DNA of 64,000 nt from Synanceia verrucosa (GCA_029721515.1 CM056563.1:25803454-25867453); one strand, 5' to 3'. Shown: positions 43,487 to 57,081, counted from the stretch's first letter. The notes: generated by a model from the sequence alone, not told the origin. Program-made: numbers and translations.

Positions 43487-45582
43487 CGCGTATATATTCA
43501 TCATCTCGCTGGTGGGAGTGTCACTCCTCAGGCGTCTGCTTGTTCAGTGTTTCAGTGAAGCGTTTAAAAGCAGCTGACAGCCTGAACCTCCTGATAAATC
43601 ACTGTTCTGGCAGGTGAGGTGGGCTGGACATGACCTGGGTTAAGTTAAGTTTGCATAAGGACTCGTCGGTCCTGCAGAGGTGGATTACTGGCGACAGAAA
43701 CACTGTTGTTATTATGTGACAGTGAGGTCAGGTTCAGGGTGTAGAAACAGGTCTGATTGCACTGGAGCTGTTTTAGGAGCATCACATCAGGGTTTACTGC
43801 ACGATAGAAACTCTGTCCGACATTATGACAGACTGGTATCAACACAAATATCACATCAACCTTTTCAAGGAAAGAAAGAGGGCTGCATGTAAGCCACAGT
43901 ATCCGTGGGCGACAATGCATAGTCCACATTATTTCAGAGTGTCTGCACCCTCTAATTATTCTTCAGTTTAATCAATTTCTTATCTGTTCTTATATCTGCA
44001 CTGTGTTTATCTGAAGTCAAATTCCTGATTGTGACTTTTGTCTTCGTCAGCTGTGTGAACAGCGCAGCAGGAATACTGTCTTCTTGGTCAGTGATTGTTC
44101 ACTCTGGTCTCATGTGGATTGTTGATCAGGGTGTGATGGAGGGTGTTGAAGGATGCTGGGCTGGCTGTCAGGTGTGACAGGTAGGAATGGGGAGAGGTGG
44201 ACATGAACAGGCTCATATAATGGGAAGGAGCAGGTGGAGGGTTATCCTCTTTACATTATTAATGGAGGCAAACACCTCTGATTGTGTTCAGGAGGTCACA
44301 GAAATGGACTCGTTCAGAGTCCAACCTGAGACAAGAAATCAGTCTTACTTAACCTCCTGATGAAACATCATGCGTCAGCTTTTCCTTTTTCTCATATTTT
44401 CAATCAGCTTTTAAAAAAATAATTCAACTCAGAAAAGCACCATGAGCATTGTTTTTATTCTTATTATGACCTGATGAGACAGCAGGAGGTAAATTAGTGG
44501 TGGATTTAGATTTCAGGTGATCTATTTATGATCTGGATTAATTGCCCTGTCTGATCGGCGCCATATTCTCTACATTTTCCCAAACTTTATGATTTGCTTT
44601 TAAATGACTGCAACGAGCAAAAAGTCAAGTGGCAACAGAGCAAATTTACCAGCAATCATCAGCTTTGTGTCCAGTTCAAACTTTGGCTGTGTGTCGAGTA
44701 TCCCCTCCATGTAATGCACTAAAGCTAACATTAGCATGCTAATGAGGGTGGTCAACATCTGGAATGAAACCTGATCAACAAGTTAAATGGTGGTTCAGTC
44801 AAGGAGATGTTAAAAGACATTTCACTAAAACAGTAACAATAATAACATATAACGATATTTTGACCATAGAGTGTAAATACGGTCAGTTTAGTACGATTAC
44901 TGAGTGACATGATGTCTGCTGGAACCTGGCAGTACTTTAGGTGCTTTAACACTGATGTGATGGCTGCTACACAGCAGAGCTTCAAACAGTGACGTGGAGG
45001 GTTGAACAGACCTGAGGTCTGTCAGTCTGTCTCTGAAAGCTCCAATTAGCCTTCAACTAAACCAGACAGGAAACAAGCAGGACGATCACATGACCAGTCA
45101 GACATCCAGGTCCAACGAGTCAAAGGAACAAACCCAATTATTATTATTATTATTATTATTATTATAATAGTTATCAGTGTTGATAGTGTAAAAGTGTACA
45201 GTTACTACTGTGTACTCTGAGCTATTTCCTGTTCATGTGATAAAGTGATAAATGTGTCAGTGAAATGTGGTTGTGTTGATGTTTTCTTGTGTGAGACATG
45301 TCGGTGGTTTAACAGCTTTAACTTTAACTCTTGCACTGGCTGACACTCATTCCTCCAGTGAAGTGACATTTCGAGGAGCTCTCCTGTGTAAACTCTCTTA
45401 GGATCGGCGTTTGCAGATAATCACAGTCCAAAGGTCGATCAGAGCCTGGAGGTTGTGGAGGCCATCACTGTCACATTCCATTTTTCCCTGACCCTACTGA
45501 GCCACACCTGTGCACATACCTGGCTCCCCGCCTCACCTGTCATCATGCCATCCTCTCACTGACTGATTGGCTGCTCAGGAGG
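43487..45582. other. intergenic upstream of keratin F
   Basis: No gene recognised. (ATT)n lies at about 45138-45166. The last 200 bp are GC-richer and presumably contain the proximal promoter of keratin F. Confidence 0.5.
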
Positions 45583-45590
45583 CTTAAAAG
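45583..45590 (+). promoter_or_regulatory. TATA-like box of keratin F
   Basis: CTTAAAAG 71 nt before the ATG, the same spacing as in keratins B to E, with a CTCACTCTCCTCTCT pyrimidine-rich stretch about 25 nt downstream. Confidence 0.6.
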
Positions 45591-45653
45591 GAGGCGAGCG
45601 TCCCTCAGTTCCTCACTCTCCTCTCTGTGTGGTCTCGCAGCACAAACTCCATC

Positions 45654-48600
45654 ATGAGCGTAGTTTCCTTCTCTCGCACCTCTCTGAGGAGCTCCGGCGG
45701 CTCCCTGATGGGAGGCCGGGTGTCGTCCATGAGGGCGGGCAGCGTGTACGGAGGAGCAGGAGGTAGCGGGGTGCGCATCTCTTCCACCTCCATGGGCGGC
45801 GGCAGCAGCTCCATCAGCTACAGCATGTGCGGCGTGGACGACAGCATCATCGGCAACGAGAAGTTCACCATGCAGAACCTGAACGACCGTCTGGCCACAT
45901 ACCTGGCTAAGGTGCGCAGCCTGGAAAAGGCCAACGCTGAGCTAGAGCTGAAGATCAGACAGTTCCTGGACAGCAAGGTGGGCCCCAGCACCAGGGACTA
46001 CAGCGCCTTCTTCACCACCATCTCTGACATCACGGCCAAGGTAAGCCTCCTCACCTGCACAGGTAACACAGGGCAGTGCGAGCTCAGGTGTGTCAGGCTG
46101 CCGGTACAGACGGCTAGATACACTGTAGAGATTTACTACCTACTACTGCTACTGGTGCTGCTGGTAGTGTCACTATTACTGTTACTACATTTACATCCCA
46201 CAAGATCAAACACACACCTGATCAATGACTGGAGAACTGAATGACGTGTTCCTGGACGTTCAAAGTACCTTTAGTGAAGATCATCATACTGGTGAATGAT
46301 GAGGAGTAGTACTACAAGCAGTAGCAGTACTATAAGCACCTACAGTAGTGGTAGTAGTACTATAAGCACCTACAGTAGTGGTAGTAGTACTATGAGCACC
46401 TACAGTAGTAGTAGTAGTACTATAAGCACCAACAGTAGTGGTAGTAGTACTATAAGCACCAACAGTAGTAGTAGTAGTAGTAGTACTATAAGCACCTACA
46501 GTAGTAGTAGTAGTACTATAAGCACCAACAGTAGTAGTAGTAGTACTATAAGCACCTACAGTAGTAGTAGTAGTACTATAAGCACCAACAGTAGTAGTAG
46601 TAGTAGTACTATAAGCACCTACAGTAGTAGTAGTAGTACTATAAGCACCAACAGTAGTGGTAGTAGTACTATAAGCACCTACAGTAGTGGTAGTAGTACT
46701 ATGAGCACCTACAGTAGTGGTAGTAGTACTATAAGCACCAACAGTAGTGGTAGTAGTACTATAAGCACCTACAGTAGTAGTAGTAGTACTATAAGCACCT
46801 ACAGTAGTGGTAGTAGTACTATAAGCACCAACAGTAGTGGTAGTAGTACTATAAGCACCAACAGTAGTGGTAGTAGTACTATAAGCACCTACAGTAGTAG
46901 TAGTAGTACTATAAGCACCAACAGTAGTGGTAGTAGTACTATAAGCACCAACAGTAGTAGTAGTAGTAGTAGTACTATAAGCACCTACAGTAGTAGTAGT
47001 AGTACTATAAGCACCAACAGTAGTAGTAGTAGTACTATAAGCACCTACAGTAGTAGTAGTAGTACTATAAGCACCAACAGTAGTAGTAGTAGTACTATAA
47101 GCACCAACAGTAGTGGTAGTAGTACTATAAGCACCAACAGTAGTAGTAGTAGTACTATAAGCACCAACAGTAGTGGTAGTAGTACTATAAGCACCAACAG
47201 TAGTGGTAGTAGTACTATAAGCACCTACAGTAGTGGTAGTAGTACTATAAGCACCTACAGTAGTAGTAGTAGTAGTACTATAAGCACCAACAGTAGTGGT
47301 AGTAGTACTATAAGCACCAACAGTAGTGGTAGTAGTACTATAAGCACCTACAGTAGTGGTAGTAGTACTATAAGCACCTACAGTAGTGGTAGTAGTACTA
47401 TAAGCACCAACAGTAGTGGTAGTAGTACTATAAGCACCAACAGTAGTGGTAGTAGTACTATAAGCACCTACAGTAGTGGTAGTAGTACTATAAGCACCTA
47501 CAGTAGTGGTAGTAGTACTATAAGCACCTACAGTAGTGGTAGTAGTACTATAAGCACCAACAGTAGTGGTAGTAGTACTATAAGCACCAACAGTAGTAGT
47601 AGTAGTAGTACTATAAGCACCTACAGTAGTAGTAGTAGTAGTACTATAAGCACCTACAGTAGTGGTAGTAGTACTATAAGCACCAACAGTAGTGGTAGTA
47701 GAACTATAAGCACCAACAGTAGTGGTAGTAGTACTATAAGCACCTACTGTAGTAGTAGTAGTACTATAAGCACCAACAGTAGTAGTAGTAGTACTATAAG
47801 CACCTACAGTAGTAGTAGTAGTACTATAAGCACCAACAGTAGTGGTAGTAGTACTATAAGCACCTACAGTAGTGGTAGTAGTACTATAAGCACCAACAGT
47901 AGTGGTAGTAGTACTATAAGCACCTACTGTAGTGGTAGTAGTACTATAAGCACCAACAGTAGTGGTAGTAGTACTATAAGCACCAACAGTAGTGGTAGTA
48001 GTACTATAAGCACCAACAGTAGTGGTAGTAGTACTATAAGCACCTACAGTAGTGGTAGTAGTACTATAAGCACCAACAGTAGTGGTAGTAGTACTATAAG
48101 CACCAACAGTAGTGGTAGTAGTACTATAAGCACCAACAGTAGTGGTAGTAGTACTATAAGCACCAACAGTAGTGGTAGTAGTACTATAAGCACCAACAGT
48201 AGTGGTAGTAGTACTATAAGCACCAACAGTAGTGGTAGTAGTACTATAAGCACCTACAGTAGTGGTAGTAGTACTATAAGCACCTACAGTAGTAGTAGTA
48301 GTACTATAAGCACCAACAGTAGTAGTAGTAGTAGTAGTACTATAAGCACCTACAGTAGTAGTAGTAGTACTATAAGCACCAACAGTAGTAGTAGTAGTAG
48401 TACTATAAGCACCTACAGTAGTAGTAGTAGTACTATAAGCACCAACAGTAGTAGTAGTAGTACTATAAGCACCAACAGTAGTGGTAGTAGTACTATAAGC
48501 ACCAACAGTAGTGGTAGTAGTACTATAAGCACCTACAGTAGTGGTAGTAGTACTATAAGCACCAACAGTAGTGGTAGTAGTACTATAAGCACCTACAGTA

Positions 48601-51600
48601 GTGGTAGTAGTACTATAAGCACCAACAGTAGTGGTAGTAGTACTATAAGCACCTACAGTAGTGGTAGTAGTACTATAAGCACCAACAGTAGTGGTAGTAG
48701 TACTATAAGCACCTACAGTAGTGGTAGTAGTACTATAAGCACCAACAGTAGTGGTAGTAGTACTATAAGCACCAACAGTAGTAGTAGTAGTAGTACTATA
48801 AGCACCTACAGTAGTAGTAGTAGTAGTACTATAAGCACCAACAGTAGTAGTAGTAGTAGTACTATAAGCACCTACAGTAGTAGTAGTAGTAGTACTATAA
48901 GCACCAACAGTAGTGGTAGTAGTACTATAAGCACCTACAGTAGTAGTAGTAGTAGTACTATAAGCACCAACAGTAGTGGTAGTAGTACTATAAGCACCAA
49001 CAGTAGTAGTAGTAGTACTATAAGCACCAACAGTAGTGGTAGTAGTACTATAAGCACCAACAGTAGTGGTAGTAGTACTATAAGCACCAACAGTAGTGGT
49101 AGTAGTACTATAAGCACCAACAGTAGTAGTAGTAGTAGTAGTACTATAAGCACCAACAGTAGTGGTAGTAGTACTATAAGCACCAACAGTAGTAGTAGTA
49201 GTAGTACTATAAGCACCTACTGTAGTAGTAGTAGTACTATAAGCACCAACAGTAGTAGTAGTAGTAGTACTATAAGCACCAACAGTAGTAGTAGTAGTAG
49301 TACTATAAGCACCAACAGTAGTAGTAGTAGTAGTACTATAAGCACCAACAGTAGTGGTAGTAGTACTATGAGCACCAACAGTAGTGGTAGTAGTACTATG
49401 AGCACCAACAGTAGTGGTAGTAGTACTATGAGCACCAACAGTAGTGGTAGTAGTACTATGAGCACCAACAGTAGTGGTAGTAGTACTATGAGCACCAACA
49501 GTAGTGGTAGTAGTACTATGAGCACCAACAGTAGTGGTAGTAGTACTATGAGCACCAACAGTAGTGGTAGTAGTACTATAAGCACCAACAGTAGTGGTAG
49601 TAGTACTATGAGCACCAACAGTAGTGGTAGTAGTACTATAAGCACCAACAGTAGTGGTAGTAGTACTATGAGCACCAACAGTAGTGGTAGTAGTACTATG
49701 AGCACCAACAGTAGTGGTAGTAGTACTATGAGCACCAACAGTAGTGGTAGTAGTACTATGAGCACCAACAGTAGTGGTAGTAGTACTATGAGCACCAACA
49801 GTAGTGGTAGTAGTACTATGAGCACCAACAGTAGTGGTAGTAGTACTATGAGCACCAACAGTAGTGGTAGTAGTACTATGAGCACCAACAGTAGTGGTAG
49901 TAGTACTATAAGCACCAACAGTAGTGGTAGTAGTACTATGAGCACCAACAGTAGTGGTAGTAGTACTATGAGCACCAACAGTAGTGGTAGTAGTACTATG
50001 AGCACCTACAGTAGTGGTAGTAGTACTATGAGCACCAACAGTAGTGGTAGTAGTACTATGAGCACCAACAGTAGTGGTAGTAGTACTATGAGCACCAACA
50101 GTAGTGGTAGTAGTACTATAAGCACCAACAGTAGTGGTAGTAGTACTATAAGCACCAACAGTAGTGGTAGTAGTACTATGAGCACCAACAGTAGTGGTAG
50201 TAGTACTATAAGCACCAACAGTAGTGGTAGTAGTACTATGAGCACCAACAGTAGTGGTAGTAGTACTATAAGCACCAACAGTAGTAGTAGTACTATAAGC
50301 ACCAACAGTAGTAGTAGTAGTACTATAAGCACCAACAGCAGTGGTAGTAGTACTATAAGCACCAACAGCAGTGGTAGTAGTACTATAAGCACCAACAGTA
50401 GTAGTAGTACTATAAGCACCTACAGTAGTAGTAGTATAAGCACCAACAGTAGTAGTACTATAAGCACCTACAGTAGTAGTAGTAGTACTATAAGCACCAA
50501 CAGTAGTAGTAGTAGTACTATAAGCACCAACAGTAGTAGTAGTAGTACTATAAGCACCAACAGTAGTAGTACTATAAGCACCAACAGTAGTAGTACTATA
50601 AGCACCTACAGTAGTAGTAGTAGTACTATAAGCACCTACAGTAGTAGTAGTAGTACTATGAGCACCTACAGTAGTAGTAATAGTAGTAGTAGTAGTAGTA
50701 CTATAAGCACCAACAGTAGTAGTAGTAGTACTATAAGCACCAACAGTAGTAGTAGTAGTAGTAGTAGTACTATAAGCACCAACAGTAGTAGTAGTAGTAC
50801 TATAAGCACCAACAGTAGTAGTAGTAGTAGTAGTAGTAGTACTATAAGCACCAACAGTAGTAGTAGTAGTACTATAAGCACCAACAGTAGTAGTAGTAGT
50901 AGTAGTACTATAAGCACCAACAGTAGTAGTAGTAGTACTATAAGCACCAACAGTAGTAGTAGTAGTACTATAAGCACCTACAGTAGTAGTAGTAGTAGTG
51001 CTATAAGCACCTACAGTAGTAGTAGTAGTAGTACTATAAGCACCAACAGTAGTAGTAGTAGTACTATAAGCACCAACAGTAGTAGTAGTAGTACTATAAG
51101 CACCTACAGTAGTAGTAGTAGTACTATAAGCACCAACAGTAGTAGTAGTACTATAAGCACCAACAGTAGTAGTAGTAGTACTATAAGCACCTACAGTAGT
51201 AGTAGTAGTACTATAAGCACCTACAGTAGTAGTAGTAGTACTATAAGCACCAACAATAGTAGTAGTATAAGCACCAACAGTAGTAGTAGTAGTACTATAA
51301 GCACCTACAGTAGTAGTAGTAGTACTATAAGCACCAACAGTAGTAGTAGTATAAGCACCAACAGTAGTAGTAGTAGTACTATAAGCACCAACAGTAGTAG
51401 TAGTAGTACTATAAGCACCTACAGTAGTAGTAGTAGTACTATAAGCACCAACAGTAGTAGTAGTATAAGCACCAACAGTAGTAGTAGTACTATAAGCACC
51501 AACAGTAGTAGTAGTAGTAGTAGTATAAGCACCAACAGTAGTAGTAGTATAAGCACCAACAGTAGTAGTAGTACTATAAGCACCAACAGTAGTAGTAGTA

Positions 51601-51736
51601 GTACTATAAGCACCAACAGTAGTAGTAGTAGTACTATAAGCACCAACAGTAGTAGTAATAGTAGTAGTAGTGGTAGTAGTACTATAAGCACCAACAGTAG
51701 TAGTAGTAGTACTATAAGCACCAACAGTAGTAGTAA

Positions 51737-51768
<32 letters not shown>

Positions 51769-51793
51769 CTATAAGCACCAACAGTAGTAGTAA

Positions 51794-51825
<32 letters not shown>

Positions 51826-52060
51826 CTATAAGCACCTACAGTAGTGGTAGTAGTACTATAAGCACCAACAGTAGTAGTAGTAGTACTATAAGCACCAACA
51901 GTAGTAGTAGTAGTACTATAAGCACCAACAGTAGTAGTAGTAGTACTATAAGCACCAACAGTAGTAGTAGTAGTACTATAAGCACCAACAGTAGTAGTAG
52001 TAGTACTATAAGCACCTACAGTAGTAGTAGTAGTACTATAAGCACCAACAGTAGTAGTAA

Positions 52061-52092
<32 letters not shown>

Positions 52093-52207
52093 CTATAAGC
52101 ACCAACAGTAGTAGTAGTAGTACTATAAGCACCAACAGTAGTAGTAGTAGTACTATAAGCACCAACAGTAGTAGTAGTAGTACTATAAGCACCAACAGTA
52201 GTAGTAA

Positions 52208-52239
<32 letters not shown>

Positions 52240-52699
52240 CTATAAGCACCTACAGTAGTGGTAGTAGTAGTACTATAAGCACCTACAGTAGTGGTAGTAG
52301 TACTATAAGCACCAACAGTAGTAGTAGTAGTACTATAAGCACCAACAGTAGTAGTAGTAGTACTATAAGCACCAACAGTAGTAGTAGTAGTACTATAAGC
52401 ACCAACAGTAGTAGTAGTAGTACTATAAGCACCTACAGTAGTAGTAGTAGTACTATAAGCACCAACAGTAGTAGTAGTAGTACTATAAGCACCAACAGTA
52501 GTAGTAATAGTAGTAGTAGTGGTAGTAGTACTATAAGCACCAACAGTTGTAGTAGTAGTACTATAAGCACCAACAGTAGTAGTAATAGTAGTAGTAGTAG
52601 TAGTAGTAGTACTATAAGCACCTACAGTAGTAGTAGTAGTACTATAAGCACCAACAGTAGTAGTAGTAGTAGTACTATAAGCACCAACAGTAGTAGTAA

Positions 52700-52731
<32 letters not shown>

Positions 52732-55700
52732 CTATAAGCACCTACAGTAGTAGTAGTAGTACTATAAGCACCAACAGTAGTAGTAGTAGTAGTAGTAGTA
52801 ATGGAAGTAGTTGTCATAGTAACAGAAACCTCCTGCTTTATCAATAATTAATGAAATGATCAAAACATGTACTTACATAACTGGAGTGTTTTGTTTCAAC
52901 AAACACACTGATAAATATTCATAAAACAGCACGTTTTACTTTGAAAACTGCTCCTCGTTACGGTCCTTCCAGGATTTCAGTTTGTTTTTTTGCTTGACTT
53001 TGCAGCAGCTTTTCTCAATAACTGTGAACCAATTTGCAGAGTTTTGTGATATTTTGCAAAAAAAAAAAAAAAAAAATTCAAAACATTTTTTCAAAACAAA
53101 TTGCTAATGAAAAAAAAAGCATTGTATATCTGATAATAAGTATACTGCACATCACAGAAGATTGGAATATAAATAATAATATAAATGGAAATATTTAATT
53201 CTCATCTGTTTTACCATGGACTCACAATTACAAAAACATCCCTGAGCCATAGAAGTGGCCTTGCTTTAGACAATATTCTCCCTCTCACTCATCTTACGTC
53301 TCCTCCGTTTTTTTCCAAATAATGGCGGGAAATTGTGGAAATTTGGAAACATTGCAATCCACAGCAAATACTGGGGCAATGGGTTGAATTTGTGTTAATT
53401 ACTGTGATCGCAAAACTGTGATCTCCTGGAGAGAATATAAACGCTGGTACTCACATGTGATGATGTCACTGTGACCTGTGTGTGATGTCACAGATTCAGG
53501 GCGCCGTCAAGGTGAACGGAGCGATCCACCTGAGCATCGACAACGCCCGGCTGGCTGCTGACGACTTCAGGACCAAGTGAGTCACAGGAAGCTCTGAGAG
53601 AAAACAACAACTAAACAACAATGCACAGAGACACTGCAGTGGTACTTATTGGCGTGGTAGTAATACTAGATAACAGCACTAGTTATAGTACTAGCTGCAG
53701 GCTCAGGTGTGACTGACAGGTGAGCTAATTGTCCCATCATGCATCAGTGCCTCTGACAAACAGACTCCAGATCAGTGACTGCAGAAAATCAGTCAGGCTG
53801 TAATCTAACCTCTCTCTACCTCCCTCTCCTCCAGGTTTGAGAACGAGCTGTCGATGCGTCAGTCGGTGGAGGCCGACATCGCTGGTCTGAAGAGGGTCCT
53901 GGATGAGCTGAACCTGGCTAAGAAGGACCTGAACCTGCAGATCGAGGGTCTGAAGGAGGAGCTGATCTTCCTCAAGAAGAACCATGAGGAGGTCAGAGAG
54001 CTCCTTCAGCAATGACCCTGACAGTCAAACAATCATCAGTCTGTTGATGGTCAGGTTTACTGTTGACCAACAGTTCTGATCATACAATAATTTAACAGAA
54101 CATAGTTTACAGTTCATATGTACCATATGTGATATATAATGTATGCAAAACTGAAAAGGTCCATATATTTATTATGCAGATTGGCCCATTTCAGAATAAT
54201 GTTCACGATATAATCACATTATCATTAGCATTGATGTCGTAAAGGTGGGAGTTATTTTTAACACGTTGCTTAATCTATGATATTATATCATGATTTATTA
54301 AGTGATTTCTGTTTCTGAATCTAATCTGTAAAGTAACTCATAACTTTAGTTATCAAATAAATGCAGTGCAGTAAAAAGTGCAAAGAATAGAGCAGCAGAA
54401 GTACAAACACGTCAAACATACACTGAAGTAAATGGACTGAGCTACACTCCAGCAGCTTTAACTCGAGCTATGACACTATATGGCTAATATAAAAAGAAAT
54501 TATGCCGCTTGTTTTCTGAAGCAGAATATTCAGTCAGCTCTCAACTGTCGGTGTTGCTAGCGTGCTAACTAGCTAGCATCATGTCACCTTTCAGAGGCTC
54601 CTGGATTCAGCTGTCAGTCAACATGTCCGCCATCACTGCTCTTTTCTTCCTGGCTTCAGACAAAGTGAACTTTAATTTAAAATGAAAACCAGCCAGCCCT
54701 CAAAACTGTGAGCACAGCCGCTGCTAGCGAACTGAACAGAAGTTTCTAGAAGCTCTGGCCTCCTGTGCCACCTCTGATTGGACAACAGCCGTTCTGGGGA
54801 GGGGCTTAGCGAAGGGCCAATAGGATTTCATTCTTATCATGCGGTCTGAAAAATGCGATTTAAAACAACAACTATATTTCAGTTATTTCAGATTCTGATA
54901 GTTAACTAAGCAGTTACCTATTAACTATGAATTATCTTTGCAGGTGTCTGGTGCAGTACAAATAACAAGAAGAAGAAGAATAATGATGATAATGAGTAAT
55001 AATGAGTTTTATTCTTAAATTGGATCATTGCTGACGCTCATGTCACTGTCCCAGACAGGAAGTAATCCTAATCTTGGACTAAAATGGGAAGTTTTCATCT
55101 TCATTTAAATTGTTATGATCACTATATGCTGGTCCATAACAAATGTTATTTACATTAAATCTAACGAACCCATGGTCCCTGTATGACACTGGTTCCTCAC
55201 TCTGCTGTCTCTGCAGGAGCTGCTGGCCATGCGAGCTCAGATGAGCGGCCAGGTGAACGTGGAGGTGGACGCCGCCCCAGCACCAGACCTCACCAGGGTG
55301 ATGGCAGAGATCAGAGAGTACTACGAGAGCGTCGCTGCCAAGAACCAGAGGGAGCTGGAGCTCTGGTTCCAGACACAGGTAACGCTGTGACGTCACTTCC
55401 TGTGGACACAGTGCCTGCACATGTTGCCTTCAGGTGCTGACGGGAACTGAGTGTGTTTTTATTTTTGTGGTGTTGCAGACGGAGAGTCTGAACAAAGAGG
55501 TGGTCACTCAGGTGGAGACGCTGCAGACGTCCAGGACAGAGGTCACAGAGGTCAAACGGACGCTGCAGTCGCTGCAGATCGAGCTGCAGTCCATGCTGGG
55601 CATGGTGAGTACTGAGTACTGCAACTGAAGTACAAGTACACAAGTGTCAAAGTACCAGAGTGTTCTGGAAATGCCAAACGTCCCATATATTGTAATTATT

Positions 55701-57003
55701 GCTGCATTAATGTGTTCATCAGCTGGTAAAGATGGAGCTCATTTTTATGAATATTATGATGCATATTTGTGTTTGATTAGTTATTATATTACTTGAATTT
55801 TAAGGATATTTACTGATGTTAAAGGGGAAGTTCTGTTTTTTACAAATTAGACCTTATTTTCTGGGATAAAATACTGCCATTTACTCACCCATGTCACTTT
55901 GGAGTCATTTGGAGTATTTCTGACAGTATTTCATGATTATTTACAATTAATTTACAACAACATGCCTGAAATGCCTCTCATATTTTTAATATACATAATA
56001 TTCATCACTTTAATGTTGCAGCAGGTAAAGGTGGAGCTCATTTTAATAACTTAATATTTATTAGTTACATTATATATAGTCTAATAATCTGTCAGATCAA
56101 AGTACTGCAGGAGAGTAAACGCACACTGATCATGTCAGTGTTTAAAGTAAAACATGAATCTTAAAATATTAAATAACAGAGTTTACGATGAAACAGATAT
56201 GGTTACATCCATAAATAATACAGCAGACATATACAAACATTTTGGAAGCACTTTTTTTTAAATGTAAAAATGCATACATCTATATCTAAATATACAGAGT
56301 GGCTTATTCTGATAAAGGATATAAAATCAATAAAAGCTTCTCAGCAAGTTGTCAGGTGATAAAATAAAGAAATGAGAATGATTTGTCCTCCTGCAGAAAG
56401 CGTCGCTGGAGTCCACCCTGGCTGAGACTCAGAGTCGCTACGCCATGCAGCTCTCTGGCTACCAGATGCAGGTGAGTCAGCAGCTCCTACCTGTCTGCAC
56501 CTGTTTGACCTCATGTTAGTGCAGCTTGATGGAGCCTCTCACCTGTCAAATGTCAGGTGACCTCGCTGGAGGAGCAGCTGGTGCAGCTGAGGGCCGACCT
56601 GGAGAGACAAGGACAGGAGTACCAGATGCTGCTGGACATCAAGACCAGGCTGGAGATGGAGATCGCCGAGTACAGGAGGCTGCTGGACGGAGAGGGAGCC
56701 AGGTGAGGTCGTGACCTCAAGTATTAGTACCTGATTAGTACCTGATTAGTATTAGTAGTACCTGAAGTATTTATGAAGTACTTTAGTAGGAAATAAATCT
56801 GTAGTTGGAAGCTGGAGAAAGTTTGAAATGAGTGACTGAAACTGAAATATGAAATAATAAAGACACTGAGGTGACACTGACCTGTGCTCTTCATCAGCTC
56901 CTCTTCATCAATCACCACAACCAAACGGACGGTGATGGTGGTGGAGAAGGTGGTTGATGGGAGGGTCGTCACCTCCTCCACCACCTCCAGCTCAGACCTC
57001 TGA
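45654..57003 (+). CDS. type I keratin F (413 aa), split exon 6 and giant intron 1
   Basis: Type I keratin. Exons: 45654-46040, 53494-53576, 53835-53991, 55217-55378, 55479-55604, 56397-56471, 56557-56702, 56898-57003; 1239 nt plus stop. I take the ATG at 45654 because it gives a normal keratin head (MSVVSFSRTS) and is the first ATG after the TATA-like box; the frame is open further upstream but has no ATG. The head is residues 1-68, the rod runs from EKFTMQNLNDRLATYL (69) to EYRRLLDGE (368-376), and the Ser/Thr-rich tail includes KRTVMVVEKVVDGRVV. Exon 6 is split exactly as in keratin A (75 + 146 nt). Intron 1 is 7453 bp, 6.5 kb of it minisatellite, making this gene about three times longer than its neighbours. 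Confidence 0.95.
46303..52810 (+). repeat. 6.5-kb, 30-bp-unit minisatellite in intron 1 of keratin F
   Basis: About 215 copies of a 30-bp unit: ACTATAAGCACC, then (A/T)AC, then a variable run of AGT/GGT triplets. Variation is of three kinds: AAC or TAC after CACC, one GGT or none in the triplet run, and 3 to 10 or more triplets. ATGAGCACC replaces ATAAGCACC in a contiguous block at about 49360-50230, showing local amplification. The left half is GGT-rich; the right half (after 50280) is mostly pure AGT. Because unit and variants are multiples of 3, frames of over 2180 codons stay open on both strands; these are not genes. Confidence 0.98.
52811..53493 (+). other. remaining 3' part of keratin F intron 1
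   Basis: AT-rich intronic DNA with an A18-type homopolymer at 53059-53077. It ends in TGTGATGTCACAG at the exon 2 acceptor. No other feature seen. Confidence 0.6.
53992..55216 (+). other. intron 4 region of keratin F (between exons 3 and 4)
   Basis: 1.2 kb without coding sequence. The block 54480-54860 is GC-richer, with GCTAGC wording at both ends (54555-54575 and 54722-54730), and looks like an inserted repeat, but no termini were resolved. Confidence 0.4.
56472..56556 (+). other. extra 85-bp intron inside exon 6 of keratin F
   Basis: Same length, same position and, read base by base, same sequence as the extra intron of keratin A (10697-10781). It is flanked by the same CAGGTGA direct repeat. 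GT-AG ends; phase 0. Confidence 0.9.
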
Positions 57004-57081
57004 GCTGCTGCCAGGGGCAACGGCCAATCAGCATCACCTTCGTCATCATTGTCATCGTCACTGAAGTTGAGATGCTTTAAC

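Noticed and set aside
45627..45653. Upstream extension of the keratin F frame
   Set aside because: The extension has no ATG and lies in the expected 5' leader; the ATG at 45654 gives a normal keratin head.
46284..52847. Two giant open frames (over 2180 codons) on opposite strands, Thr/Val/Gly-rich and Ser/Thr-rich
   Set aside because: They lie wholly in a 30-bp minisatellite whose units and length variants are multiples of 3 and contain no stop in several frames. They sit in intron 1 of keratin F, with no promoter or conserved domain.
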